This document shows, piece after piece, positions 54,787-63,718 of a stretch of 64,000 nucleotides of DNA. The notes under the pieces were generated by a model. It saw only the letters and a list, made by a program, of their open reading frames with translations, was not told where the DNA came from and searched no databases. The DNA comes from Oharaeibacter diazotrophicus (GTDB lineage Bacteria; Pseudomonadota; Alphaproteobacteria; Rhizobiales; Pleomorphomonadaceae). The stretch is from assembly GCF_004362745.1 (NCBI RefSeq), contig NZ_SNXY01000009.1, positions 519,065 through 583,064 of the forward strand. The letters run 5' to 3'. The position numbers and the translations under genes are program-made. The first letter of the stretch is position 1; each line of letters starts with the position of its first letter.

Positions 54787-57222
54787 ATGCCGCTCGCCAG
54801 GATCCCAATCGCCCTCGCCTTCCTCCTCGCGCTCGTCGGCTGGGCCGCGGCCCAGACCGCCCTGCCCTCGCCGCTCGCGCCGGCCAAGCCCGCCGAAACG
54901 GCCGCGACGCCGTCGACGCCCGCCGCCCCGGCGCTCTCCGCCGAGGACGCCGCCCGCGCGCTCGCGACGGTGATCGCCGACGAGACCGCGCGCAAGCGCC
55001 TGCTCGAGGACCTGCAGCGGCTCTCCGCCGGCGGTGGGGCGCCCTCCGCCACGTCCGCCGCGCCGACGGGCACCGCCGGCACGGTCGGGCTCGAGCGGCC
55101 GGCCGCCGCCCCGACCGAGACCGCCCCGGCCGACACCTCGCTCGCCCGCGAACTCGGCGAGTACACCCAGGAGATCGGCCGCGACGCCGTCGCGGTGCTG
55201 CTCAAGATCTGGCGCGGCCTCTCCAACCTCGGCCACCTCTTCGACGGTTCGGCCGAGGTCGACTGGGTCCGCCTCCACGACCAACTGATCTCGGTCGGCC
55301 AATTGGTGCTGGTCGCCTTCGGCGTGTTCTACGCCGGGCGCTGGGTCGCGCGCTGGCCGCTCGGGCTGATGCAGCGCGCCGCCGAGGGGGCACCGCCGTG
55401 GCGGCGGGCGCTGTTCGTGCTGCTCGCGACGCTGCTCGACGTCCTCGCCCTCGTCTTGTCGTCGCTGTCGGCCCTCTCCTTCCTGCTGATCGTCTCGCCG
55501 CAGAACCGCATCGACGTCGTCGAGAGCCTGTTCCTCAACGCCTTCGTGCTGATCGAGGCGGTCAAGATCGGCCTGCGCGCGCTGTTCCAGGCGCGCCGCC
55601 CGAGCCTTCGCCTCGTGCCGCTGACCGACGCCACCGCCGCCTTCTGGAGCTTCGCGCTCGCCCGGCTCACCGGCTTCCTCGGCTACGGCGTTATGCTGGT
55701 GTTCCCGCTGGTCAACGCCTCGATCGGCTTCGCGGTCGGCCTCGGCGTGCGCCTCGCCATCGTGATCGCGGCGGCGGCGACCACGGTCGTGCTGGTGCAC
55801 GTGCGCCGCGATCCGTTGCGCACCGAACTGGTCGAGGCGACGCACCGGCTGCGCTCCGGCGCCGCCGCGCTGGTGCTGGCGACGCTCGCCCACACCTGGC
55901 ACCTCCTGGTCAGCGCCTACGTGGTGGTCGCCTTCCTGATCTGGGTGACGCGGCCGTTCGACGCGATCCGCTACATGGCGGTTTCGACCATCCTGTCGCT
56001 GGTGGTGCTCGGCCTCGGCGGCCTCGCGATCTCGCTGCTCAACCGCGGCATCGACGACGGCGTCCGCCTGCCGTCCGAGCTGAAGCGGGCCCTGCCGCTA
56101 CTCGAGAACCGGCTCAACCTGTTGGTCCCCGCCTTCCTGCGCACCATCCGCCTCGTCGTCCTCGCCGCGCTGGTGGCCGGCGTCCTGCAGGCCTGGGACG
56201 TCGTCGACCTCCTCGGCTGGATCGAGAGCGAGAGCGGCTCCGACATGGTCGGCCGCATCGTCTCGGCGCTGGTGGTGATCGGCGTCGCCATGGCGGCCTG
56301 GATCGTCGCGACCTCGTGGATCGAGTTCCGCCTCAGCCCGGCCTCGGGCCGCGTCTCCACGGCGCGGGCGCGGACGCTGCTGTCGCTGTTCCGCAACGCC
56401 TTCACCATCTTCCTGGTGCTGATCGCGGCGATGCTGGCGCTGTCGCAGCTCGGCGTCGACATCGCCCCGCTGATCGCCGGTGCCGGTGTCGTCGGTCTCG
56501 CCGTCGGCTTCGGTTCGCAGAAGCTGGTGCAGGACATCATCACCGGCGCCTTCATCCAGTTCGAGAACGCGATGAACGAGGGCGACGTCGTCACCGTCGC
56601 CGGCATCTCGGGCGTGGTCGACCGGCTGACCATCCGCTCCGTCGGCATCCGTGACGTCGACGGCGTCTACCACGTCATCCCGTTCTCCTCGGTCGACAGC
56701 GTCTCCAACGCCATGCGCGGCTTCGCCTTCCACGTCGCCGACGTCACCGTCGGCTACCGGGAGGACATCGACACCGTGAAGCGGCTGATGAACGTCGCCT
56801 TCGAGCGGCTGATGGCCGGGCCCAACGGTGCGGCGATCCTGGAGCCGCTCGAAATGAACGGCATCACCCAGTTCATCGAGAACGCGGTGGTGGTCCGCGG
56901 CCGGATCAAGACGCTGCCGGGCCAGCAATGGGCGGTCGGGCGCGCCTACAACGAGGCCCTGAAGCACGTCTTCGACGAGAACGGCATCGAACTGCCGTTT
57001 GCACGGACGGCCGTGCTGCTCGACGCCCATTCGGGGCGACCCGAGGCCCGCAGCGCAGCGCCGGCCGAGACGTCCGCCGACGAGCCCGGGGCGGCCGCCC
57101 CGCCGTCGCGCCGCCGCCGGCGGCCCGCCGAGACCATCGACGTGCCCGACAGCCCCAACCGGCGCCGCGAACACGGGCGCCACGACGACGACGGCGACGA
57201 CGACGACGGCGAGGAGCGCTGA
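54787..57222 (+). CDS. Large mechanosensitive channel, MscS family (YbiO-like)
   Basis: 811 residues. Signal peptide, a periplasmic segment rich in Ala/Pro/Thr, then about ten to eleven transmembrane helices. The MscS pore and vestibule are near residues 540-660: LIAGAGVVGLAVGFGSQKLV (TM3), QDIITGAFIQFENAMNEGD and HVIPFSSVDSVSN. The C-terminal tail is highly charged (Arg-rich then Asp-rich). It opens under membrane tension during hypo-osmotic shock. Monocistronic, between two hairpins. Confidence 0.9.
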   Translation: MPLARIPIALAFLLALVGWAAAQTALPSPLAPAKPAETAATPSTPAAPALSAEDAARALATVIADETARKRLLEDLQRLSAGGGAPSATSAAPTGTAGTVGLERPAAAPTETAPADTSLARELGEYTQEIGRDAVAVLLKIWRGLSNLGHLFDGSAEVDWVRLHDQLISVGQLVLVAFGVFYAGRWVARWPLGLMQRAAEGAPPWRRALFVLLATLLDVLALVLSSLSALSFLLIVSPQNRIDVVESLFLNAFVLIEAVKIGLRALFQARRPSLRLVPLTDATAAFWSFALARLTGFLGYGVMLVFPLVNASIGFAVGLGVRLAIVIAAAATTVVLVHVRRDPLRTELVEATHRLRSGAAALVLATLAHTWHLLVSAYVVVAFLIWVTRPFDAIRYMAVSTILSLVVLGLGGLAISLLNRGIDDGVRLPSELKRALPLLENRLNLLVPAFLRTIRLVVLAALVAGVLQAWDVVDLLGWIESESGSDMVGRIVSALVVIGVAMAAWIVATSWIEFRLSPASGRVSTARARTLLSLFRNAFTIFLVLIAAMLALSQLGVDIAPLIAGAGVVGLAVGFGSQKLVQDIITGAFIQFENAMNEGDVVTVAGISGVVDRLTIRSVGIRDVDGVYHVIPFSSVDSVSNAMRGFAFHVADVTVGYREDIDTVKRLMNVAFERLMAGPNGAAILEPLEMNGITQFIENAVVVRGRIKTLPGQQWAVGRAYNEALKHVFDENGIELPFARTAVLLDAHSGRPEARSAAPAETSADEPGAAAPPSRRRRRPAETIDVPDSPNRRREHGRHDDDGDDDDGEER

Positions 57223-57354
57223 CCGCCATTGGTCGGTGCGGCGCCGGAAATCCGCGGATCGCCGCCCTTCGCCGCATCGGCACGGGCCTTGACCGCCCCC
57301 GCGGGCCCTGACACAAATCCGGCGCCCGGTGCCAGAAGAGTTCGCCGTCCTGTC

Positions 57355-58440
57355 ATGCCATCGCCGCGCCGATCGCCTAGAGACGGACACGGATCACTCG
57401 TCTCGGTGAGCGAGGAACGGCCGAACGTGTTGCAGCAGTTGGACGAGAAGCCCCCCGAGGACGTGGCGACGAGCCCGATCCAGCGCACGCTGCGCTACGT
57501 CGGCCCCGCGATCGCCCTGGCGCTGATCGCCGCCGCCGCCGTCGTGCTGTGGGAGATGGTCACCTCCGTCTCCCTCGACGAGGTCGCCGGCTCGCTCTAC
57601 GCCATGCCGGTCTGGCGCATCGTGCTCGCGATCCTCTGCACGCTGGTCGGCCTCGCGGCGCTGGCGAGCTACGATCTCGTCGCCCTCGCGGTGATCCGGC
57701 ACGCGCTGCCGATCTCGACACGGCGCGCGCTCGCGGGCGGTTTCGTCGCCAACGTCTTCGCCAACGCCCTCGGTCTGCCGCTCCTGTCCGGCGGCACGGC
57801 GCGCTGGCGGATCTACTCCATGGTCGGCGCCGGCCTGTCGGTGGTCGGCCGGCTGACCGTGATGAGTTGGCTGACGATGTGGTCCGGCATCCTGCTGGTG
57901 GTCGGCCTGACGCTGACCTTCGAGCCGGGCGGTCAGGCCTCCGTGTTCGGCGACCATCTGATCGACCGCGTCGTCGGCGTCGCGTTGATGCTGGCGTTGG
58001 TCGGCTTCGTCGCCTGGGCCGGCGTGATCCGGCGCACGATCCGGCTCGGCGGCTGGTCGATTCGGATGCCGAACGCCGGTTCGGCGGCCGCGATGATGAT
58101 CGCCGGCGCCGTCGACCTCGTCGCCGCCGCCGGCACGCTCTACGTGCTCCTGCCCGCCGACGTCGTGCCCGACCTCGCGCGCTACCTCGTCACCTACTCG
58201 GTCGGCCTGCTCGCCGGCATCGTCGCCTCGACGCCCGGCGGCATCGGCGTCTTCGAGGCGGCGATCGTCGCCGGCCTCGACATCGCCGCCGACCGGCCCG
58301 ACGTCGCCGCCGCGCTGATCCTGTTCCGCCTGATCTACTTCTTCGGCCCGCTGGTGTTCGCCCTCGCCCTTCTAGGCCTGATCGAACTGCGACACCGCCG
58401 CCGCGCCGGCTGCGACGACGCCGGTACCGGCGACGCCTGA
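57355..58440 (+). CDS. Lysylphosphatidylglycerol synthase-type transmembrane protein
   Basis: About 361 residues with eight predicted helices of the LPG_synthase_TM/UPF0104 family: GGFVANVFANALGLPLLSGG, GRLTVMSWLTMWSGILL and GLLAGIVASTPGGIGVFEAA are its conserved segments. Only the flippase-like membrane domain is present, not the soluble aminoacyltransferase domain of MprF, so the role is unclear. The start is uncertain: ATG 57355, GTG 57406 or GTG 57427 (GAGGA upstream of the last) are all possible. Confidence 0.8.
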   Translation: MPSPRRSPRDGHGSLVSVSEERPNVLQQLDEKPPEDVATSPIQRTLRYVGPAIALALIAAAAVVLWEMVTSVSLDEVAGSLYAMPVWRIVLAILCTLVGLAALASYDLVALAVIRHALPISTRRALAGGFVANVFANALGLPLLSGGTARWRIYSMVGAGLSVVGRLTVMSWLTMWSGILLVVGLTLTFEPGGQASVFGDHLIDRVVGVALMLALVGFVAWAGVIRRTIRLGGWSIRMPNAGSAAAMMIAGAVDLVAAAGTLYVLLPADVVPDLARYLVTYSVGLLAGIVASTPGGIGVFEAAIVAGLDIAADRPDVAAALILFRLIYFFGPLVFALALLGLIELRHRRRAGCDDAGTGDA

Positions 58441-58728
58441 CCCTCGCCCCACCCGACCGGGCCACCTGCGCTCCCGCTGACGCGACGGGACTCGGGAATA
58501 GTCGCACTTTTGCGCATGTATTGCTCAATTCATATGCCTAATTGCTACTCCTGCATGTCGAGGCGTTTTCGACTCGACAAGGCAGGTGAATTGCTGGTTC
58601 AATCGATCCATTGAAGTCTTCGTCCGGGCGGACCGTAAGGTCCGTCGGTGATCCGCGCCGGGTTGTCCGCGCGCGGCACGTCATTGTCGTGCCTGCCTTT
58701 TCGATTTCTCGTTTCGGATACCGCCCGC

Positions 58729-59901
58729 ATGCTGTTCCTCGCAGGGCTTCTCCTCACGCTCGTCAACGCGATCGCCATCGCGGCCGGATGGTTGGCGCTG
58801 CGCCGGATCCGGATCCGGCGTCTGCCGACCCGCTCGGCCGCGACGCTCGTGCTGCCGCTGACCGGGCGCGTGCCCGGTCTCGGCGATCTCTTCGCCTGCC
58901 TCGAGAACCAGACCGACCCGATCCGTCGCGTCGTCGTCGCCGTCGAGAGCACCAATGACCCGGCCTTCGCCGCGGTCGCCGCGCGGCGCGCCACGACGCG
59001 GCTGCGGATCGACGTGGTGATCGCGGGACCGTCGACCAACGCGTCGCAGAAGGTCTGCAACCTCGTCGCCGCCATCGGCGCGCTAGAACCGGCGGACCGC
59101 GTCGTCGTCTTCCTCGACGCCGACATCCGCCCGCAGCCGTGGTGGCTGGCCACCCTGCAGAGCCCCGTCGTCGGCGGCCGGGCCGCGGCCGCCACCGGTT
59201 ATCGCTGGCAGAGCGCGCCGGTCACCGCCCTCGGCGCCGTCATCGCCACCATCGACCGCTCGATCGCCATGGTGCCGTTCCGCCGGCGCGGGCGCATCCT
59301 TTGGGGTGGATCGACCGCGATCCGGCGCGACGTGCTCGACCAGATCGACTACGCCCGCGCCCTCGCCGGCGCCGTCTCCGACGATCTCCGCCTCGGCGAG
59401 GCGCTGCACCGCGCCGGTCACCGGGTGGCGCAGCTCGGCAGCGTGCTCGTCCCGACGCCGGGCGACGAGATCCGCGGCATCCGTCTCAATTTCCTCGTCC
59501 GGCAATACCGCATCGTCCGCGTCAACCGGCCGGCACTGCACGCCCTCGCGGGTGCCTGGATCGGCCTGCGCCTCGCGCTCTGGTCCGCCGTCGTGCTCCA
59601 GCTGCCGGAGGACACCCTCGCCTCGGCCGTGCTCGCCGCCGATCTGGTCGCCTCGCTGGTCAAGGCCGCGATCCGCGACCGCATCGCCCTCGCCATCGGC
59701 AGCCCGGACTCGACGCGCGCCCGGATCGGCCAGTTCGCCTGCGCCGTGCTGTCGCCGCTGGTCGACATCGTCCACGCGATCGGCATCGTCGGCGGCGCTG
59801 TGTCGCGGCGGATCCGATGGGGGCACGTCGACTATCTGCTCGAGGCGCCCGGTCGGACCCTGGTGCTCGCCCGGCGGTCGCCCGCCGGCGATCCCGCCTG
59901 A
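58729..59901 (+). CDS. Family 2 glycosyltransferase (ceramide glucosyltransferase-like)
   Basis: 390 residues: an N-terminal helix (about 1-22), a GT-A domain with VFLDADIRPQPWWLATL (Asp-x-Asp), DDLRLGEALHRAGHRVA, and QYRIVRVNRP in place of the usual Q-x-x-R-W, then membrane-associated C-terminal helices. The layout resembles ceramide glucosyltransferase and HpnI. The donor and lipid acceptor are unknown. The 288-base gap upstream holds an AT-richer promoter-like part (58501-58560) and no gene; the ribosome-binding site is weak. Confidence 0.8.
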   Translation: MLFLAGLLLTLVNAIAIAAGWLALRRIRIRRLPTRSAATLVLPLTGRVPGLGDLFACLENQTDPIRRVVVAVESTNDPAFAAVAARRATTRLRIDVVIAGPSTNASQKVCNLVAAIGALEPADRVVVFLDADIRPQPWWLATLQSPVVGGRAAAATGYRWQSAPVTALGAVIATIDRSIAMVPFRRRGRILWGGSTAIRRDVLDQIDYARALAGAVSDDLRLGEALHRAGHRVAQLGSVLVPTPGDEIRGIRLNFLVRQYRIVRVNRPALHALAGAWIGLRLALWSAVVLQLPEDTLASAVLAADLVASLVKAAIRDRIALAIGSPDSTRARIGQFACAVLSPLVDIVHAIGIVGGAVSRRIRWGHVDYLLEAPGRTLVLARRSPAGDPA

Positions 59902-59909
59902 TACCCGTC

Positions 59910-60030
59910 TCGTAAAGTCCCGACTTGTCGGGGCTTTACGAGGTTTCGGCCTTTCGGCCGGCGCCCGGTCGGGCGCTTCTCGCCCGCAACGCTCCGACCA
60001 CGGGTCGGAGCGTTGCGGGCTCGGCACGAC
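59910..60030. repeat. Palindromic mosaic repeat, copy 2
   Basis: Starts nine bases after the glycosyltransferase stop. First hairpin: TCGTAAAGTCCCGAC (59910-59924) against 59927-59941 with one wobble. Then CGGCC-TTT-CGGCCG, and a perfect 15-bp stem CGCAACGCTCCGACC / GGTCGGAGCGTTGCG (59985-60017). Positions 59945-60030 match copy 1 at 47801-47886. A likely terminator and a dispersed repeat family. Confidence 0.75.
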
Positions 60031-60068
60031 ACCCGCCTCGACGCGCACCTGCGACGACGCCCCTGCCG

Positions 60069-60344
60069 TCAGCCGTCCGCCGAGCCCGCGGTTGCCGGCG
60101 CCAGGAACAGACCGGTTCCCCGGCCCTCCACCTCGGCCAGCACCACGCCGCCCGCCGCGAGCGCGCGCAGCACCTGCGCCTCGGTGGACCGGTGCAGATC
60201 GTGGGCGCCCGTCTCGAAGTCCTTGATCGTGCTGCGCGAGATCTCCGCGTGCTCGGCGAGGTCGGCCTGCGACCAGTCGAGCAGGCCCCTGGCCGCCCGG
60301 CACAGCGCCGGCGTCAGGATCCTCGCCTTCGGGTCTTGAACCAT
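60069..60344 (-). CDS. Small XRE-family DNA-binding protein
   Basis: 91 residues. LDWSQADLAEHAEISRSTIK is a canonical XRE helix-turn-helix, followed by a short C-terminal beta extension. I prefer the ATG at 60344 over a GTG 12 bases upstream, which abuts a perfect inverted repeat (60357-60385) that is probably its operator. It is divergent from the antiporter gene and may regulate it as well as itself. No toxin gene is adjacent. Confidence 0.85.
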   Translation of the reverse strand: MVQDPKARILTPALCRAARGLLDWSQADLAEHAEISRSTIKDFETGAHDLHRSTEAQVLRALAAGGVVLAEVEGRGTGLFLAPATAGSADG

Positions 60345-60356
60345 CGCAGTCGTCAC

Positions 60357-60385
60357 CCATATTGGTCGGTATCATCCCAATATGG
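60357..60385. promoter_or_regulatory. Inverted-repeat operator between XRE regulator and antiporter
   Basis: CCATATTGG (60357-60365) and CCAATATGG (60377-60385) are perfect 9-bp arms with an 11-bp spacer, one helical turn apart in an AT-richer patch. Located 13 bases before the XRE start and 38 before the antiporter ATG. Confidence 0.7.
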
Positions 60386-60422
60386 TGATTTCAGCCGCGA
60401 CTTCCAGCCCGAGGATACCGCC

Positions 60423-62276
60423 ATGCCGCACGAGACGCCCCTGATCTCCACGATCGTCGCGGGTCTCGTGCTCGCCTTCGTGCTCGGGGCCGTCGCCAAC
60501 CGTTTCCGGTTGCCGCCGCTGGTCGGTTATCTCGTCGCCGGCGTCCTGGTGGGCCCGCACACGCCCGGCTTCGTCGCCGACCAGAGCCTCGCCCCGGAAC
60601 TCGCCGAGATCGGCGTCATCCTGCTGATGTTCGGCGTCGGCCTGCACTTCTCGCTGAAGGACCTGATGTCGGTCCGCTTCGTCGCGGTGCCCGGCGCGCT
60701 CGTGCAGATCGGTTTCGCCACGCTGCTCGGCTGGGCGCTCGGTTGGACGCTCGGCTGGTCGACCGGTGGCAGCCTGGTGTTCGGCCTCGCCCTCTCGGTC
60801 GCGTCGACCGTGGTTCTCCTCAAGGCGCTCCAGGAGCGCCGCTTGATGGAGACCGAGCGCGGTCGGATCGCGATCGGCTGGCTGATCGTCGAGGACCTCG
60901 CCATGGTGCTTGCGCTGGTGCTGATCCCCGCGGCGGCGAGCGCCACCGGCGGCGGCCACGGCGGCGGCGACCCGCTCGCCGCCACCATCGGCCGGCTCAC
61001 CGGCGTCGATCTCGGGCTCGGCGGCATCGTCGCGGTCACGCTGGTCAAGGTCGCGGCCTTCGTCGGCCTGATGCTGGTGGTCGGCCGGCGGGTGATCCCT
61101 TGGGTGCTGCACCACATCGCACACTCCGGCAACCGCGAGCTGTTCCGCCTCGGCGTGCTCGCGATCGCCCTCGGCGTCGCTTTCGGGGCGGCGGAGCTCT
61201 TCGGCGTTTCGCTGGCGCTCGGTGCGTTCTTCGCCGGCATGATCCTGTCCGAGAGCGAACTCAGCCACCGCGCCGCCCAAGAGAGCCTGCCGCTGCGCGA
61301 CGCCTTCGCCGTGCTGTTCTTCGTTTCGGTCGGCATGCTGTTCGATCCGGGCATCCTGCTCGAGAGCCCCGGTCCGCTGATCGCCACCGTCGCGATCATC
61401 GTCGTCGGCAAGTCGATCGCCGCCTTCCTGATCGTGGTCGCCTTCCGCCGCACCGCCGGCACGGCCCTGACGATCTCCGCCAGCCTCGCCCAGATCGGCG
61501 AATTCTCCTTCATCCTCGCCGAACTCGGCGTAGGCCTCGACCTCCTGCCGGAAGAGGGCCGCAACCTGATCCTCGCCGGCGCGATCGTGTCGATCATCCT
61601 GAACCCGCTGGTGTTCTTCCTCGCCGACCGGATTCGTCCGGCGCTCGAGGCCCGCGTCATCCGGGCCACCGCGCCCGCGTCCGCGGCCGCCGTTGCGGCG
61701 GCCGAACCGCCGAAACCGGGCTCCGACTCGGCCGTGGCCGTGCCTCCCGGCCCCGAGGGCCCAGAATCGGCGGGCGCCGTGCACCGCCCCGCCGCTTCGG
61801 ACGACGACGAGACGCCGAACCCCACCGATCTCACCGGCCACACCGTTCTGGTCGGCTACGGCCGGGTCGGCCGCCTCGTCGGCGCGGAACTCGCCCGCAC
61901 CGCGGCGCCGCTGCTGGTGATCGAGGATGCCGACCAGCGCGTGGAGGCGCTGCAGGCGGCCGGTTTCGAGGTGGTCGTCGGCAATGCGGCGGCCGACGAC
62001 GTCCTCGCCCTCGCCAACCTGCCGGCCGCCCGCAACCTCGTCGTCGCCATTCCCGACGCCTTCGAGGCCGGGCAGATCGTCGAGAAGGCGCGCCGCCTGA
62101 ACCCGGGACTGCTGATCGTCGGCCGCGCCCATTCGGATGCCGAGATCGACCATCTCGCCGCCCTCGGCGCCGACACGGTGGTGATGGGCGAGCGCGAACT
62201 CGCCCGCGGCATGCTCGACCGGCTGCGCGCCGAAGCGCACCCGCCCGCTCCTGCCGGCGCGCCCGAAGCCGCGTGA
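60423..62276 (+). CDS. ybaL: Monovalent cation:proton antiporter, CPA2 family (YbaL/KefB type)
   Basis: 617 residues. A 12-13-helix Na+/H+ exchanger domain (about 1-400; GVLVGPHTPGFVADQSLAPE and GLALSVASTVVLLKAL) is joined by a Pro/Ala-rich linker to a TrkA-N domain (HTVLVGYGRVGRLVGAELAR, about 478 onward). This is the YbaL/KefB architecture: potassium or sodium export in exchange for protons, gated by nucleotide binding. Possibly controlled by the divergent XRE protein. Confidence 0.88.
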   Translation: MPHETPLISTIVAGLVLAFVLGAVANRFRLPPLVGYLVAGVLVGPHTPGFVADQSLAPELAEIGVILLMFGVGLHFSLKDLMSVRFVAVPGALVQIGFATLLGWALGWTLGWSTGGSLVFGLALSVASTVVLLKALQERRLMETERGRIAIGWLIVEDLAMVLALVLIPAAASATGGGHGGGDPLAATIGRLTGVDLGLGGIVAVTLVKVAAFVGLMLVVGRRVIPWVLHHIAHSGNRELFRLGVLAIALGVAFGAAELFGVSLALGAFFAGMILSESELSHRAAQESLPLRDAFAVLFFVSVGMLFDPGILLESPGPLIATVAIIVVGKSIAAFLIVVAFRRTAGTALTISASLAQIGEFSFILAELGVGLDLLPEEGRNLILAGAIVSIILNPLVFFLADRIRPALEARVIRATAPASAAAVAAAEPPKPGSDSAVAVPPGPEGPESAGAVHRPAASDDDETPNPTDLTGHTVLVGYGRVGRLVGAELARTAAPLLVIEDADQRVEALQAAGFEVVVGNAAADDVLALANLPAARNLVVAIPDAFEAGQIVEKARRLNPGLLIVGRAHSDAEIDHLAALGADTVVMGERELARGMLDRLRAEAHPPAPAGAPEAA

Positions 62277-62587
62277 ACCTGGATGCGCGCCGCTTCGTCC
62301 ACGCTTCGGCGGGGCGCCGGCGAACGCGTCCGTATCGCCTCGGACCGGAAACTCGGCCGACGGGGACGGGACGGCCGACCTCCCGTCACCGGCTCGGTAC
62401 GACGCCCCCTCGCACGCGCAGCGAACGAATGCGCCTCGGCTTCGGATCGGTTCGGGCGGTGGCGCAGCGCCAAGACGCGCCGGTCCTTTACCATCGCGTA
62501 TCGTTTTTGTTGACGTTTGAGTAACCAATTTGCACGATGCCGCCCGCCGCCACACATGGATCCGGCGGCGAGGGGGAGTAGATCGTC
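62277..62587. other. Intergenic region with promoter-like AT-rich end
   Basis: No gene seen; short frames are GC-rich shadows. The last 90 bases are AT-richer (from TATCGTTTTTGTTGACG near 62500) and include TTGACG followed after 17 bases by CACGAT, a weak sigma-70-like arrangement facing the collagen-like gene. GAGGGGGAG just before the ATG at 62588 is a strong ribosome-binding site. Confidence 0.5.
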
Positions 62588-63655
62588 ATGAGACCCAACC
62601 GCATTGCCGCAGCACTCGCGACAGCCACGCTGCTTGCGTCCACAGCGGTCGCGTCCGCTGAAACGGCGAGCGCGCCGACCGTCGTCGCCCGCACCGGCAA
62701 CAGCGGCCTGATCGTCACCTATGCGTCGATCACGCGCGGCCGCCTGATCGTCGCCGGCGTGGCGCCCACGCGCAACGCGACAGTCTCGATCGCGGGCACC
62801 GCCTACCAGGTCCGGGCGGGCCTGAACGCCGTCTTCGTCTTCGACATCGACTATCGCACGCCCGATTGCCGGCTCACGGTCAAGAGCGGCGCGTCCGCCG
62901 TCACCGTCATGATCGCCAACTGCGGCCCGCAGGGTCCGCAGGGTCCCAAGGGCGATACCGGCCAGCAGGGAGCGAAGGGTGACACCGGCGCGCAAGGTCC
63001 GCAGGGCGCGAAGGGCGACACCGGCCTGCAGGGTGAGAAGGGTGACACCGGCGCCCAGGGCCCGCAGGGCGAGACGGGCGCCCAGGGCCCGCAGGGCGCG
63101 AAGGGCGACACCGGCCCGCAGGGGCCGCAGGGCGCCACCGGTCCGCAAGGGCCTCAGGGCGAGACGGGCGCCCAGGGTGCGAAGGGTGACACCGGCGCGC
63201 AGGGCCCGCAGGGTGCGAAGGGCGACACCGGCCCGCAGGGCATCCCCGGTCTTGCGGGCGCGCAGGGCGCGACCGGTGCTCAGGGGCCCGTGGGACCGCA
63301 GGGCGCGACCGGCCCCCAAGGCCCGCGCGGTCCGGGACTGCGCAGTTCCGCCGGCCTCTTCACCGACGGCTGCACCACCGTCTCCGCGACGAATTTGACC
63401 GTCGCCTCGATCGGCGGTGGCCGGTGCCGGGTCACGTTCCCGGCCGGCTCCGTCGACGGCTACCCGCTCCCGTTCGTCTCCGCCGGAGCGGTGACCGCCT
63501 TCGGACTCAGCTTCGACGGCAGCGGCAATGTCGAGGTGCAGCCGAATGGCAACGGTTACTTCTTCGTGTTCGTCGTCAGTGCGGGCAACAGTTCGGCCGC
63601 TCCGGTAGCCACGGCGGGCGCCGTGGCGCGTCCGCCGGTGATCAGCCGCCGGTGA
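62588..63655 (+). CDS. Secreted collagen-like triple-helix repeat protein
   Basis: 355 residues: signal peptide (about 1-24), an N-terminal beta-rich domain of about 85 residues, Cys112, then 46 uninterrupted Gly-X-Y triplets (residues 113-250) such as [10 protein letters not shown], and a C-terminal globular domain (about 251-355) with two cysteines. The triplet region should trimerise into a collagen-like rod on or outside the cell. Prokaryotic collagen-like proteins are surface, adhesin or exopolysaccharide-associated. No sortase or anchoring motif is seen, as expected in a Gram-negative. Confidence 0.85.
   Translation: MRPNRIAAALATATLLASTAVASAETASAPTVVARTGNSGLIVTYASITRGRLIVAGVAPTRNATVSIAGTAYQVRAGLNAVFVFDIDYRTPDCRLTVKSGASAVTVMIANCGPQGPQGPKGDTGQQGAKGDTGAQGPQGAKGDTGLQGEKGDTGAQGPQGETGAQGPQGAKGDTGPQGPQGATGPQGPQGETGAQGAKGDTGAQGPQGAKGDTGPQGIPGLAGAQGATGAQGPVGPQGATGPQGPRGPGLRSSAGLFTDGCTTVSATNLTVASIGGGRCRVTFPAGSVDGYPLPFVSAGAVTAFGLSFDGSGNVEVQPNGNGYFFVFVVSAGNSSAAPVATAGAVARPPVISRR
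62924..63337 (+). repeat. Gly-X-Y coding repeat, 46 triplets
   Basis: Nine-base units coding [15 protein letters not shown] and similar run without interruption inside the collagen-like gene. Near-identical 18- to 27-base blocks (the GAKGDTG segments) recur several times, so slippage or recombination could change rod length in multiples of nine bases. Confidence 0.85.
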
Positions 63656-63690
63656 TCCGGGGTCCGCGTCGAACGCGGATGGAACGAGCG

Positions 63691-63718
63691 GGCGGGACGG
63701 CGGGATCGCCGTCCCGCC
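63691..63718 (+). terminator. Strong stem-loop after the collagen-like gene
   Basis: A perfect 12-bp stem (GGCGGGACGGCG / CGCCGTCCCGCC) with a GGAT loop, 35 bases after the stop, followed by CGTATTCC. Confidence 0.75.

Noticed and set aside
60069..60344. Antitoxin of a HigBA/HipBA-type module
   Set aside because: The XRE protein has no adjacent toxin-like frame; the neighbours are an intergenic repeat and an antiporter.
62924..63337. CRISPR-like or tandem non-coding repeat
   Set aside because: The periodicity is nine bases and in frame with an open collagen-like gene; there are no unique spacers.
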